Shown here one piece after another: positions 45,904-55,293 of a DNA stretch of 64,000 nucleotides. Source of the DNA: Gammaproteobacteria bacterium. Its GTDB lineage: Bacteria; Pseudomonadota; Gammaproteobacteria; Pseudomonadales; IMCC2047. The stretch lies in NCBI GenBank assembly GCA_021773395.1, contig JAJFKB010000011.1:186001-250000 (forward strand), read 5' to 3'. The position numbers and the translations under genes are program-made. The notes beneath the pieces are model-generated. The model was not told the origin of the DNA, ran no database searches, and worked only from the letters and a program-made list of their open reading frames with translations. Each line of letters starts with the position of its first letter. The stretch's first letter is position 1.

Positions 45904-45979
45904 TGATCACTGAAATCAGATGTACATGGTGCCTGACACTTTACCTGCAACCTTTCCTGAACAGGTAATCAATTCCCTA

Positions 45980-47242
45980 ATGAGATCCCTATTAGCTCTA
46001 TCATCAATCATTACACCGCTGTTATCAGCACTATTGCTGCTGGTGGCTGCCGGTAGCGCCACCGGTATGGCAGGCAATGCTCAGAAAGCCAAGGCCACGG
46101 CCAATCAGCAGCCCGATTGTGCTGAACGGATATCCGTCCATTGCGGAACGGTACCCGGCAGTACATTTGATTCCAGCGGGCGAATTTGGGTGGTGTTTGT
46201 GCAGGGAGCACACCTTTATGTCAGCTATTCGGACAATCTGGGCGCGCATTTTTCAGTTCCACATCAGGTGAACGATCAGCCTGAAAGCATCTATGCGGAT
46301 GGTGAAAACCGGCCCAAAATTGCTATTGGAAAACAAAAACAGATTTACCTTTCGTGGACGAAAAAAACCGAGGGCCGCTTTAGCGGGGATGTGCGTTTCA
46401 GTTATTCTTTAGACCAGGGTAAATCTTTCAGCTCACCACGCACGATTAATGACGATAGACTGCCCACTAGTCACCGTTTCGATAGCCTGCTGCTCGATCA
46501 ACTCGGTCACATTTATCTGGTGTGGCTGGACAAACGCGATCGCTATACAGCTGAGCATCAAAATGAACGATATAAAGGTGCGGCCGCCTACTACTCAATC
46601 TCCACAGATGGCGGAATGCGATTCTCAAAAAATATTAAACTGGCGGATCATTCCTGTGAGTGCTGCCGAATCGCCGTCAGCGAACCCGTTAACGGTGGCG
46701 CCGCTGTATTCTGGCGCCACGTTTTCAATGGTGATATTCGAGACCATGCTTTTGCACAACTATCTAGCTCTAAGGTTCCAGCTTCCATTCAGCGGGCCAC
46801 CTGGGATAACTGGCAAGTGGACGGCTGCCCCCACCATGGGCCAGCATTAGCCACCCAAGCTAATGGTCAGTATGGCCTGGTATGGTTTACCAATGGAGAG
46901 AGTAATAAGGGAATCTATTATGGCCGCTTCGATGCGGAATCAAATCTGCTGCGTCACCAGTTTTCACTATCCCGCTCGCCAAGAGCAAGTCATGCAGATT
47001 TACTATATGACAACAGTAATCAGCTATTTGCCGCCTGGAAGTACTTTGATGGAAAAAAGACCTCCATAGTTGTCAGAACCTCTCTGGACGAGGGAGCAAG
47101 CTGGCAACCTGAGTGGACAACAGCAACCACCGAGGGCTCCTCAGACCATCCTTTTTTGCTAAAGCATAATAATGCAACTTACCTCAGCTGGCACACTGCG
47201 TCCGAAGGACTGCGCCTGATTACAATATCCAGTCCAATGTAA
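45980..47242 (+). CDS. Exported Asp-box (BNR/sialidase-like) propeller protein
   Basis: A protein of about 420 residues with signal peptide (MRSLLALSS then ITPLLSALLLLVAAG) and four Asp-box repeats of form S-x-D-x-G-x-x-F/W: SYSDNLGAHFS, SYSLDQGKSFSS, SISTDGGMRFS and RTSLDEGASWQ. This is the sialidase-like beta-propeller fold, but the arginine triad of true sialidases is not evident, so enzymatic cleavage of sialic acid should not be assumed. Cysteines are concentrated in DCAERISVHCG, HSCECCRIAV and VDGCPHHGP, suggesting disulfides or a metal site. ATG at 45980 is chosen over 45920 because it starts the signal peptide. It follows the receptor and precedes the thioredoxin-like gene directly. 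Confidence 0.82.
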   Translation: MRSLLALSSIITPLLSALLLLVAAGSATGMAGNAQKAKATANQQPDCAERISVHCGTVPGSTFDSSGRIWVVFVQGAHLYVSYSDNLGAHFSVPHQVNDQPESIYADGENRPKIAIGKQKQIYLSWTKKTEGRFSGDVRFSYSLDQGKSFSSPRTINDDRLPTSHRFDSLLLDQLGHIYLVWLDKRDRYTAEHQNERYKGAAAYYSISTDGGMRFSKNIKLADHSCECCRIAVSEPVNGGAAVFWRHVFNGDIRDHAFAQLSSSKVPASIQRATWDNWQVDGCPHHGPALATQANGQYGLVWFTNGESNKGIYYGRFDAESNLLRHQFSLSRSPRASHADLLYDNSNQLFAAWKYFDGKKTSIVVRTSLDEGASWQPEWTTATTEGSSDHPFLLKHNNATYLSWHTASEGLRLITISSPM

Positions 47243-47743
47243 ATGTTATCTATGAAAATACCCACTCTTTTACACGGAGCAGTGTTGTCATTCGTTATGA
47301 CCCTGATCCTGTTGCCTTACGAAAAACTCCATGCCGAGATACAGATTTTTCAGACCGACAGTCTAGCGGCTATTGAAGAAAAATATAGTGGTCAGCCGTT
47401 TCTATTAGCCGTTTGGTCAATTGAGTGCCCTCCCTGCAGGGACGAACTGGCACTTTTGGGAAAACTAAAAAAGGAAGGTCATCAATTTAATTTGGTGCTG
47501 GTTTCCACAGATAATTTCAGCCAACACCAATCACTATCCGAAATATTGGCACAACACCAGCTAAAGACTTCGGATAACTGGGCTTTTAGCAATGATAACT
47601 ATGAACAATTACGTTATCTACTGGATCCCGAATGGTTCGGAGAAATGCCTCGCTGTTATTTCTATGATGCTGCACACAACCGCAGGGGTATCAGCGGAAA
47701 ACTCAAAGCCAAATTTTTGCTGAAATGGATAAGTCAGCTCTAG
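47243..47743 (+). CDS. Exported thioredoxin-like protein (TlpA/redoxin type)
   Basis: A 166-residue periplasmic protein with a signal peptide (HGAVLSFVMTLILLPYEKLHA) and a thioredoxin fold. The redox motif is CPPC in VWSIECPPCRDELALLG, followed by NLVLVSTDN; a cis-Pro-type loop may lie at GEMPRCYFYDA. It starts immediately after the Asp-box gene stop (next base), so the genes are translationally linked; ATG at 47252 is an alternative start. It could reduce disulfides in the cysteine-rich Asp-box protein; that is inference from the pairing. Confidence 0.85.
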   Translation: MLSMKIPTLLHGAVLSFVMTLILLPYEKLHAEIQIFQTDSLAAIEEKYSGQPFLLAVWSIECPPCRDELALLGKLKKEGHQFNLVLVSTDNFSQHQSLSEILAQHQLKTSDNWAFSNDNYEQLRYLLDPEWFGEMPRCYFYDAAHNRRGISGKLKAKFLLKWISQL

Positions 47744-47852
47744 CAGCAGCATTTGCTAGCAAATAACTCATATTCTAAATCCGTCCTCTGAATATACAAT
47801 ATGCAAGAGACTCCAGGCTTAAGTGCTCAACCCTTTAAAGGCAACTAGCTGA

Positions 47853-48038
47853 TCAAGCCCTTTGATCTTCGGTGGGCAAATTTAGATTGCGTACATGGTA
47901 GGCTGAATACATGCCCTCGCTAAAACGCTGCATAATCTTGTGAATATTCAGTACCTCACCGGTAATGTGGTCTTTTATTTTTTGCGTCCCGCAAGTATGA
48001 GCATCCTGAATGACCGAAAGTCTTGGGCGTCTTAACAT
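47853..48038 (-). CDS. Small hypothetical protein, predicted SOS-regulated
   Basis: A 61-residue ORF, MLRRPRLSVIQDAHTCGTQK then a mixed polar sequence ending LPTEDQRA. No domain, signal peptide or membrane segment is recognised; the start is basic. Expression signals are unusually good: ATG with GAGGTG seven bases upstream, and 43 bases further a LexA-type box overlapping the -10 of a sigma70 promoter. Nothing else could use this promoter: the minus-strand gene upstream stops at 48156. This makes a real DNA-damage-induced small protein likely, in place among the family of small SOS products such as division inhibitors or toxins, but no such identity can be shown. Confidence 0.65.
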   Translation of the reverse strand: MLRRPRLSVIQDAHTCGTQKIKDHITGEVLNIHKIMQRFSEGMYSAYHVRNLNLPTEDQRA

Positions 48039-48081
48039 CTGTTCACCTCAAAATCGCACGTTCGCCTTAAAGCTTTTAATA

Positions 48082-48101
48082 TACTGTCTATTTATACAGT
48101 A
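48082..48101. promoter_or_regulatory. LexA (SOS) box
   Basis: The site reads CTG-N10-CAG inside a 20-base palindrome-like TACTGT...ACAGTA and agrees with the gammaproteobacterial consensus (TACTGTATATATATACAGTA) at 18 of 20 bases. It covers the -10 element of the promoter of the 61-residue ORF. Confidence 0.85.
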
Positions 48102-48119
48102 GTTTAAATTGGGATGCAA
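48091..48119 (-). promoter_or_regulatory. Sigma70 promoter of the small SOS gene
   Basis: On the minus strand TTGCAT (48119-48114) and TATAAA (48096-48091) are separated by exactly 17 bases. The -10 lies inside the LexA box, the usual geometry for repression. Confidence 0.75.
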
Positions 48120-48155
48120 CCCTCGATTAACTGCAAGTCGTTAGTGCGATCGAGC

Positions 48156-49733
48156 TTAAGCTTTATTGATCTTCCTTAATGCCTTCTTATCGACTTTTCC
48201 GGTAGCCGTATGTGGCAATTCATCGATGATGATAACCTGGTCAGGAACCCACCATTTCGCTACTTTGCCCTCGTAGAAATCGAGAATCCCCTTGGTATTT
48301 ATTTCCCTGTCACTCTGCGGTACCAGATAAAGCGCAGGCCGCTCATCCCATTTCTCATCCGGTATTGCTATAACAGCAGCCTCTCTCACATCCGGGTGTG
48401 AGGCCGCAATATTCTCCAGATCAATGGAACTAATCCATTCTCCTCCTGACTTTATAAGATCTTTGCTGCGGTCCGTGATGCTGATATAAGCATTCTGATC
48501 GATTTTCGCAATATCACCAGTATTAAACCAACCCTCATTATCCCAATTGTCAGAATCCTTTTTGTAGTAGCGGCTGCAGACCCAGTTACCCTTGACTTCC
48601 AGGTTGCCGGGGGTAATTCCATTCCAGTCGAGTTCCTGTCCCTGATCATCGACAATACGGAATTCAATCCCAAATACAGGTCGCCCAGCCTTCACTTTGC
48701 TGCTCAATTCCCTGGCATCCGAGCCAACATTGACACAACCAAGCGGTGACGTCTCTGTCATACCCCAGGCTACTCTGACTTCCGGTCCGCAAGCTTCTAT
48801 ATCCTGAACCAGCTTTTCAGGTGCCGCTGCGCCGCCTATAGCGGCCATTTTCAGTGAGCTAAGACGCTTTATCCCATCCATTGTTTCCTCAAATTGATCC
48901 ATCAAATTATTCCAGGCTGTCGGCACACCGGCTGCCAGGGTCACTTTCAGTTCATCGATCAATTTAGCAAGCACCTTACCATCACCCATATAGCGGCCCG
49001 GCAATACCATCGAGCAGCCGGTCATGGGAGCGGCATAAGGTATACCCCAGGCATTCACATGAAACATTGGGACAATTGGCATTATGCGATCTTGAGAGGA
49101 TATGTTAAGCGCATCGGGTAAAGACATCGCATAACTATGAAGTACCGTTGAACGATGACTATACAGCGCCCCTTTGGGATTACCCGTTGTACCGGAGGTA
49201 TAACACAATCCTGCCGCCTGGTTTTCATCTAATTCAGGCCAGCGAAAATCCTGCTCTTTGCCGGTAGCAATAAACGCCTCATACTCAACACTTTCGTCCG
49301 ACAGACGATTCGCATCAATTTCATAAACGATTACCTTTTCAAAGCTGGCATTACTGAGTAGACGGCTGCCTAATGCCGCATACAGGTCTCCACTGATAAT
49401 AAGAAACTTGTCTTGAGCATCTGCAATAATCTGATTAACCTGCTCCAGGTGCAGCCTGGGATTGATCGTGTGGCATACTGCCCCGGCGCAGCTGATAGCA
49501 TAGTAGGCTTCGAGATGGTGGTAGTCATTCCAGGCCAAAGTTGCCACCCGGTCACCCTGCTTCAAACCACATTGAACCAAGGCCAAGGCCAGTTGCCCTG
49601 CTCTTTTAAAGCAATCCCGATAGCAATACCGGTTATAGGACAGATCCAGATTAACCGATATCACTTCCGTTTCGCCAAACACCTGCTGCGCATGCCGCAT
49701 AATCGACGTAATCGTCAGCGGCATGTTCATCAT
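48156..49733 (-). CDS. Acyl-CoA synthetase (AMP-forming, fatty-acid-CoA ligase type)
   Basis: About 525 residues. It activates a carboxylic acid with ATP and CoA. ATP-binding P-loop motif [20 protein letters not shown], the acceptor-region [20 protein letters not shown], the adenylate-binding [38 protein letters not shown] and the C-terminal catalytic lysine in [16 protein letters not shown] are all intact. The MFHVNAWG form is typical of medium/long-chain or terpenoid acid ligases. I place the start near 49733 ([12 protein letters not shown]); a GTG at about 49748 is a rival, while the 49868 start would overlap the receptor gene. It lies 61 bases behind the TonB receptor gene, so uptake followed by CoA activation is a reasonable picture. 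Confidence 0.92.
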   Translation of the reverse strand: MMNMPLTITSIMRHAQQVFGETEVISVNLDLSYNRYCYRDCFKRAGQLALALVQCGLKQGDRVATLAWNDYHHLEAYYAISCAGAVCHTINPRLHLEQVNQIIADAQDKFLIISGDLYAALGSRLLSNASFEKVIVYEIDANRLSDESVEYEAFIATGKEQDFRWPELDENQAAGLCYTSGTTGNPKGALYSHRSTVLHSYAMSLPDALNISSQDRIMPIVPMFHVNAWGIPYAAPMTGCSMVLPGRYMGDGKVLAKLIDELKVTLAAGVPTAWNNLMDQFEETMDGIKRLSSLKMAAIGGAAAPEKLVQDIEACGPEVRVAWGMTETSPLGCVNVGSDARELSSKVKAGRPVFGIEFRIVDDQGQELDWNGITPGNLEVKGNWVCSRYYKKDSDNWDNEGWFNTGDIAKIDQNAYISITDRSKDLIKSGGEWISSIDLENIAASHPDVREAAVIAIPDEKWDERPALYLVPQSDREINTKGILDFYEGKVAKWWVPDQVIIIDELPHTATGKVDKKALRKINKA

Positions 49734-49794
49734 ATTTGCGTCCACAACAACCTCGCTCCTAACAACCCAACATGAGTTCCCGTGGCACGCCCCC

Positions 49795-52143
49795 CTAAAA
49801 ACGATAAGCCGCCTGGAAAGAAAGGGTGCGCGGTGGCAGGGTAAAAGCGTAAAAGGTGTTGGTACCAAAAGTACTGGGACTCAGTGGTACGTTGTCAACG
49901 TAGGTCAATACCTCTTCATCCGACAGATTCCTTCCCAATACCGCCAGCTCCCAATTTTCTGTTTCGACAGCAATACGCAGGTTAATCAGTGTATAGGCGT
50001 CTATTTCGTACTGAGGATCAAGACTACCATGCACGTTCTGCTCATCGGTATAATTCAGATCTAAAGCAACCGCCAAATTTAAAGCTTCTGTTAACGGGCG
50101 GTTATAGTTGGCACTAAAACTGGCCGTCAACTCGGGCGTGTACTGCCCGGACTTGCCGGTATAGTCACAGAGCTGATTACCAGAAGGGCCTATATCACCA
50201 TCCCGGACCTGGCGGTTATAGCAGTTACCTCCACGATATTGATCAAATTCATGGTCCAGATACGCCACGGCATAGCGAAGACTGAGATTTTCAGTCACAG
50301 CATATCGCCCATCCATTTCGACGCCGCGAATGGTAACCTCAGCCGCATTGTTTACGTTGAATCCAAACGATCCATCGAACTGGCTAATCTGCAAATCTTC
50401 ATAGTCAGTCTGATAGAAAGCCACGTTTAGCTCAGCTGCCCCATCTAACAGTGTTGATTTAAAGCCAATTTCAAAGGAACTCGCTTCCTCTTCCTCAAAC
50501 TCAAAAGAGGCCACATTATTGGCTCTGGGGTCATACCCACCTGACTTGAACCCGGTGGTATAGGATACGTAAGCCATCAGGTTTTCACTGACATCCCATT
50601 GCAGGTTAATCAAGGGCGTAAAGGATGATTCATCTCGGCTACTGGAAATTTTGTGACCACTGCGCTGCTGGTTCTGAATGGCAAACAAAAATTCGTAAAG
50701 CGTCGGCGCGCCCAGCAATGGGTTAACCGGCTGGCCAGTAGCAGTTTGAAGAATATTGATCTCGCGTTTACCGTCCTTTTCTTCACTGGTATACCGCGCA
50801 CCAAAGGTCAGTCGCATATCGTCTCGAAAATTCCAGGTGAACTGTCCAAAAACAGCCCACAGATCTGAATCGGCGCTGAAATCACGACTAACATCCGTAC
50901 CAACAATCGGTGCCAAAGCGCCACCGGACAACAGCCCCAGAATACTATTGTTAGGAATGAGAATATCATCTTTAAATTCCAGTTCGCTGGTTTGATAGAA
51001 GGCACCTACCACCCAGTCCACAGACTCCCCACCTGGCGAGGCCAGACGAATTTCCTGACTGAACTGATCATATTCTTCATCAAGCACGACGCTGAATACT
51101 GGCGCGGCAACATAATCACAATCACAGAGTTCTAAAAACTCATAACCGACGATACCGGTTACACTGGTGAGCGTATTTTTCCCCAGATTGTAGTTAATCG
51201 TCAGCGTGGCATTATCCAATTCGTTATCGCTGAACTCCTTGACACCAAAGCCACCGGCCTGCCGTTTGAAGTTCAAACTGGTCTCGGCAATCGCACCAGG
51301 ATGCCCCAATAATCCTAGAATTGTACCGTAGTTAGCCGGAATCGGAGCGCCTAAGGGAGCAGGGTCATCCTGCACAATCTCAATCTGCCGACCATCTACA
51401 TCAAATGTATCCCGTTCCAGCTTGAGCGTCACATCCAGGTTATCGTTCGGTTCCCAACGCAGCGTACCCCTTATCGCAAGATCATCGCGCGCCGGTTCGT
51501 CGTCATCCAGGAAGGTATTATCGACATAGCCGTCGGTATCATAGCTGCGAACTGCAAAGCGCCCTTGGAGAGTGTCTGTGAGCGGTCCAGAAATGGCAAA
51601 CAGCGCTTCTCGTGTTGAGAATTCTGGTTCGTAGTTAAGCTGTATATACCCTTGCAAGTCATCTGTAGGTTTTGCCGAGGTCATATTCAACGCACCGGCA
51701 ATACTGTTCTTGCCAAATAAAATACTTTGCGGTCCTCGCAGTACTTCCACACGCTCCAGATCCAGAAAGGGCGCTCGAATTAACTGCTGTCTTCCGTAAT
51801 AGACACCGTCAATGTATTGCCCCACGGACTGCTCAAATCCCTGACTGTTACCGGTACCGATGCCTCTTATGTACACCTGCGTACTGATACCTGTTTCAGT
51901 CATCTGCAAATTTGGCACAAACTGCTGTAAATCTTCAATTTTCTTAATGCCAACCTGCTGCATTTTTTCACCGCCAAGGGCCGTTACGGAGATGGGAACA
52001 TCCTGCAGGCTTTCAGCACGTTTTTGTGCAGTAACGATAATTTCCTCTAGTACTGCAGCTCTGGTAGCAGTAGGCAACACAAACGCCGCCGATATCGCTA
52101 TAAGCTGAATACCGCTGATATATCTATTTTTAAAAACAATCAT
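49795..52143 (-). CDS. TonB-dependent outer membrane receptor (VTAQKR type)
   Basis: A 782-residue receptor of the same broad type as the one at 5769. Signal peptide (ISAAFVLPTATRAAV), TonB-box region EEIIVTAQKRAESLQDVPIS, plug with FVPNLQMTETGISTQVYIRG and RVEVLRGPQSILFGKNSIAG, and a barrel ending SFQAAYRF. The start has a strong GGGAGGGACCGGAA leader. It is transcribed toward the acyl-CoA ligase and divergent from an AraC regulator at 52363, a common layout for catabolism of lipophilic compounds such as terpenoids, steroids or alkyl acids in this group. The actual ligand is unknown. Confidence 0.93.
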   Translation of the reverse strand: MIVFKNRYISGIQLIAISAAFVLPTATRAAVLEEIIVTAQKRAESLQDVPISVTALGGEKMQQVGIKKIEDLQQFVPNLQMTETGISTQVYIRGIGTGNSQGFEQSVGQYIDGVYYGRQQLIRAPFLDLERVEVLRGPQSILFGKNSIAGALNMTSAKPTDDLQGYIQLNYEPEFSTREALFAISGPLTDTLQGRFAVRSYDTDGYVDNTFLDDDEPARDDLAIRGTLRWEPNDNLDVTLKLERDTFDVDGRQIEIVQDDPAPLGAPIPANYGTILGLLGHPGAIAETSLNFKRQAGGFGVKEFSDNELDNATLTINYNLGKNTLTSVTGIVGYEFLELCDCDYVAAPVFSVVLDEEYDQFSQEIRLASPGGESVDWVVGAFYQTSELEFKDDILIPNNSILGLLSGGALAPIVGTDVSRDFSADSDLWAVFGQFTWNFRDDMRLTFGARYTSEEKDGKREINILQTATGQPVNPLLGAPTLYEFLFAIQNQQRSGHKISSSRDESSFTPLINLQWDVSENLMAYVSYTTGFKSGGYDPRANNVASFEFEEEEASSFEIGFKSTLLDGAAELNVAFYQTDYEDLQISQFDGSFGFNVNNAAEVTIRGVEMDGRYAVTENLSLRYAVAYLDHEFDQYRGGNCYNRQVRDGDIGPSGNQLCDYTGKSGQYTPELTASFSANYNRPLTEALNLAVALDLNYTDEQNVHGSLDPQYEIDAYTLINLRIAVETENWELAVLGRNLSDEEVLTYVDNVPLSPSTFGTNTFYAFTLPPRTLSFQAAYRF

Positions 52144-52362
52144 TTCCGGTCCCTCCCGATGTTTTTTTATATACAGCCGGCCCTGTTCCTGCCTTAGCCT
52201 ACGAATCTATACCGTCAAGCAGATTGAGTCGAAGTTAGATCTGGACAATTTTATGTGATTATCGGACATTAAATGTTAGTATTAGGGTGGCTATTACTCG
52301 ATCAACGGGTGATAAACTAATCGCAGCTAAAATTTAATGGGTACGATCAAGAGGATCAGACC
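52144..52362. promoter_or_regulatory. Divergent control region with a 21-base direct repeat
   Basis: Between the receptor and the AraC gene two similar elements GGACAATTTTAT (52243) and GGACATTAAATG (52264) lie exactly 21 bases apart, two helical turns, on one face of DNA. This spacing suits AraC-family operators. Confidence 0.45.
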
Positions 52363-53400
52363 ATGAATGCGCAAATGGCCGAGCAGTATGATCAACAGGT
52401 TAAGCCAGCCTATAAAGTGGATTTTTTGGTGCGCGCCATGATGGATCAGGGTATTACACCCGATCTTGTGCTCGCTGGTACTGAACTGAATACAGAAATG
52501 TTAAGGAAAACAGGCTCCAGGATCGCCACTTCCGATCTGGTCCGGGTGTTCCATAATGTACACAAGCACTCTACTGATCCAGCCATTGCTCTGAGGGTTG
52601 GCAAGCAGATCAACTCCAATTGTTATGGTCTCTACGGCCATGCCCTGCTCAGTTCTCCAACCACACGCGATGCCCTCATATTTTCAATCAACTACCATGG
52701 ACTGGTAGCCAGAACCGTACGTATGGAGCTTGTCGAAGAAGCCAACTCAAATGAGGCTTATCTTAGATTTTATAATCTGCTACAAGAACCCGGCCTGTTT
52801 AGATTCAATATTGAGTTTCAGCTGGGCGTAGTATTGGCGCTGTTTAGAGACATTCTTCAGAATCAAAATATCGCTTTCAAAGCCGCCAGAGTCAGCTATG
52901 ACGCGCCGGCTCACGCAGCACTTTACACGGAAATTTTGGAGTGTCCTGTTGCTTTTTCGCAGCCCGTAAATGAATATGTTTTTGAAAAATCGAGGCTTGA
53001 CCAGCCCTTGCCCCATTTCAACCCACTTGGCCTGAAAATTCTCCTAAAAGCCTGTGACGAAGAGCTCAACGAATTTTGTAATTGTGATGAACTGATTCTA
53101 GCCGTGCGCAAAACAATCATGGAAAACCTGGGTCCCAGACTGAGCGCTGAAGAGGTGGCAAAATGCTTAAACATGACTTCACGGACGCTACGCCGAAAAT
53201 TATCTGAGCGCGGCACCAGTTTTAGTGAAACCCTGTCTGAAATACGAAGTAATCTAGCAAAGAAATACCTATCTAACACTGCTATGACTATTGATGATAT
53301 TGCTGAACGTGTCGGCTATAGTGACACCGCCAATTTCAGAAATGCATTTAAACGCTGGATCGGACACACCCCGGGGAATTACCGGAAACACCATCAGTAG
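52363..53400 (+). CDS. AraC-family transcriptional regulator (OruR/ArgR-like N-terminal domain)
   Basis: A 345-residue regulator. The N-terminal 190 residues have the arabinose-binding-like domain of the long AraC group (VDFLVRAMMDQGITPDLVLA, YGLYGHALLSSPTTRDAL). The C-terminal HTH pair reads LSAEEVAKCLNMTSRTLRRK and TIDDIAERVGYSDTANFRNA then FKRWIGHTPGNYRK. This type often controls lipid, alkane or sterol-related operons. It is divergent from the TonB receptor/acyl-CoA ligase pair and probably regulates it through the repeat at 52243. Confidence 0.93.
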   Translation: MNAQMAEQYDQQVKPAYKVDFLVRAMMDQGITPDLVLAGTELNTEMLRKTGSRIATSDLVRVFHNVHKHSTDPAIALRVGKQINSNCYGLYGHALLSSPTTRDALIFSINYHGLVARTVRMELVEEANSNEAYLRFYNLLQEPGLFRFNIEFQLGVVLALFRDILQNQNIAFKAARVSYDAPAHAALYTEILECPVAFSQPVNEYVFEKSRLDQPLPHFNPLGLKILLKACDEELNEFCNCDELILAVRKTIMENLGPRLSAEEVAKCLNMTSRTLRRKLSERGTSFSETLSEIRSNLAKKYLSNTAMTIDDIAERVGYSDTANFRNAFKRWIGHTPGNYRKHHQ

Positions 53401-53610
53401 CCACACTAGCAGCCTCATTAGCAACCAGCTATTGAACTAATCTGACTTTTGCTATTTGCCCGCCTCAAGTGATAACGCCATATCAAATAGCTTCATTACT
53501 ACTCAGTGCCAAGAAATTTTGACGATTCGAACTATACTGAAGTTATAACGACTGTTGAGTCGGTCACCTATATCCGCTTTCCTATTATTAGAGCGCATGA
53601 ATATACTTAA

Positions 53611-54771
53611 TCACTTCGCAAACATGCTGCTGAATCGATCATGATTACCAACCACAAACTTGAAATTGAATATATCAACCAGGCGTTTGTCCGCATTTCC
53701 GGGTATACGGGCCAGGAAGTCTTTGGCAAAACACCCATGGCGTTGATTCGATTCCGCGGAGATCAGGCAACACAAAATGCCATACTGAGTTCGCTGTAAA
53801 AAGGAAACATCTGGAGCGGACAAGTCAGTAATACAACCAAGCAGGGTGAAGTGCGCAATGAAGAAGCCACGATGTCTCCCATGCGAAACAGTGCAGGAGA
53901 AATCACCCACTACATCGAAGTAAAAAGAGATACCACAGAAAAATTAGAGCTGGAACAGCAGCTTAACAACGCGCACAAACTGGAAGCCATTGGCCAACTG
54001 GCCGCAGGAATTGCCCATGAAATCAATACGCCTACCCAGTTTATCGGCGATAATATCCGATTTCTTAAAGACGCCTACGATGATTTTGAAGATATGTTCA
54101 GTCGCTTGCACCAACTACCTGAAATTGGGCACAAAGCCTACATTGAGAATGTCATCGACGAAACCGATATGGCCTATCTTAGCCGGAAAATTCCAGGTGC
54201 GATCGAACAATCTCTTGAGGGCGTCGAACGCATCACCCGCATTGTAAGGGCCATGAAAGAATTTGCTCACCCATCCAGGGCGAAAACACTAACCGACCTT
54301 AACCAGACAATAAAAAATACTATTACTGTTACCCTGAGTGAGTGGCGCTATGTAGCAGACATGAAGACAGATTTTGCAGAGGATCTTCCCAGCGTTAACT
54401 GCCAGCAGGGCGAAATCAATCAGGTTTTGCTTAATATCATTATTAATGCGGCGCATGCGATAGCCGAAGCCCATGACAAGGGCGAAAAAGGCACGATCAC
54501 CATCAGCACTTCTTATCAAAGTGAGTTTATCAAAATCAAAATCTGTGACGACGGAATTGGCATGTCAGAAGAGGTTAAAGCACGAATATTTGAGCCATTT
54601 TTCACGACCAAAGAAGTGGGAAAAGGGATTGGACAGGGACTCAACATGGTCTACAAAGTGATCGTTACCAATCACTGCGGCAACATTCAGGTGGAGAGCG
54701 AATCAGGCAAAGGTACTCGTTTTACGATCAGCCTACCCGTCGAAAATAACGAGGCAAGCATCGCCTCCTAA
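53611..54771 (+). pseudogene. PAS-histidine kinase gene with in-frame stop (5' decayed)
   Basis: An open stretch from 53611 encodes a PAS domain (AAESIMITNHKLEIEYINQA, then VRISGYTGQEVFGKTPM), broken by TAA at 53797-53799. In-frame reading continues at once as KGNIWSGQVSNTTKQGE, the normal second half of a PAS domain, so a CAA to TAA change is the simplest cause. The kinase core (from about 53850) is intact: LEAIGQLAAGIAHEINTPTQ with the phospho-His, then NIIINAAHAIAE, CDDGIGMSEEVKARIFEPFF and GIGQGLNMVYKVIV. The reading frame upstream of 53611 is closed by TAA, so the N-terminal sensor is missing too. A shortened soluble kinase starting at 53851 could still be made. No partner regulator is adjacent. 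Confidence 0.8.
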
Positions 54772-54829
54772 CGCGCAGCGCCCAAGAAGGTGCACTCAAA
54801 CAGATCAAATACCTGCCATCAAAACGTCG

Positions 54830-55057
54830 TTACTTGAAAGTTCCCCTGCACCCATAGGTTGCCAGCATCAGCGCAGGATAATGCGCCACCACATAAACAA
54901 CCACTGCGACTACCGGTATACTCCCCAATTCATAACCAAGTGACAGCCAGAGCAGACTGGCCAGAATGGTAATAGTCCAGCGCAGATGCCCATACCACAG
55001 AACAATCCTACCCGGCAGCCTGTGTTCCAATTTTTGTTCAGCCATGACCAACCCCAT
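54830..55057 (-). CDS. Small hypothetical membrane protein
   Basis: A 75-residue ORF with two likely membrane helices (WTITILASLLWLSLGYEL and IPVVAVVVYVVAHYPALMLA) after a charged start LEHRLPGRIVLWYGH. The ATG at 55057 has AAGGGA upstream; ATG at 55045 is a second choice. No family recognised. It is divergent from the M48 peptidase lipoprotein gene across about 235 bases. Confidence 0.55.
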   Translation of the reverse strand: MGLVMAEQKLEHRLPGRIVLWYGHLRWTITILASLLWLSLGYELGSIPVVAVVVYVVAHYPALMLATYGCRGTFK

Positions 55058-55293
55058 TATTGATTCCCTTTAGGTTTACTCTAGATCTAATAGTTAGTTA
55101 GCTATACTAGCTCTCATTTCCTTAACCAAAGCTGAATGGCAGCCGTGTGATTTCATTGAACAACGGTAAAACCAATTTACATTCCTCGGCGCTTGCAGCA
55201 ATATAATTATGAATCTGGTAATACATCCTGTTCCTCTTGTGTAAGCGCACTGCTATTCGCAACAAGCGGAACGTTCTGAGAAAGGAGTATTGT

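Noticed and set aside
45980-47242. Functional sialidase
   Set aside because: Asp-boxes are present, but I could not find the arginine triad or the usual FRIP motif; fold yes, activity not supported.
53851-54771. Intact stand-alone histidine kinase starting at 53851
   Set aside because: The reading frame upstream clearly encodes the rest of the PAS domain across a stop codon, so a decayed longer gene is the better description, though a short product is possible.
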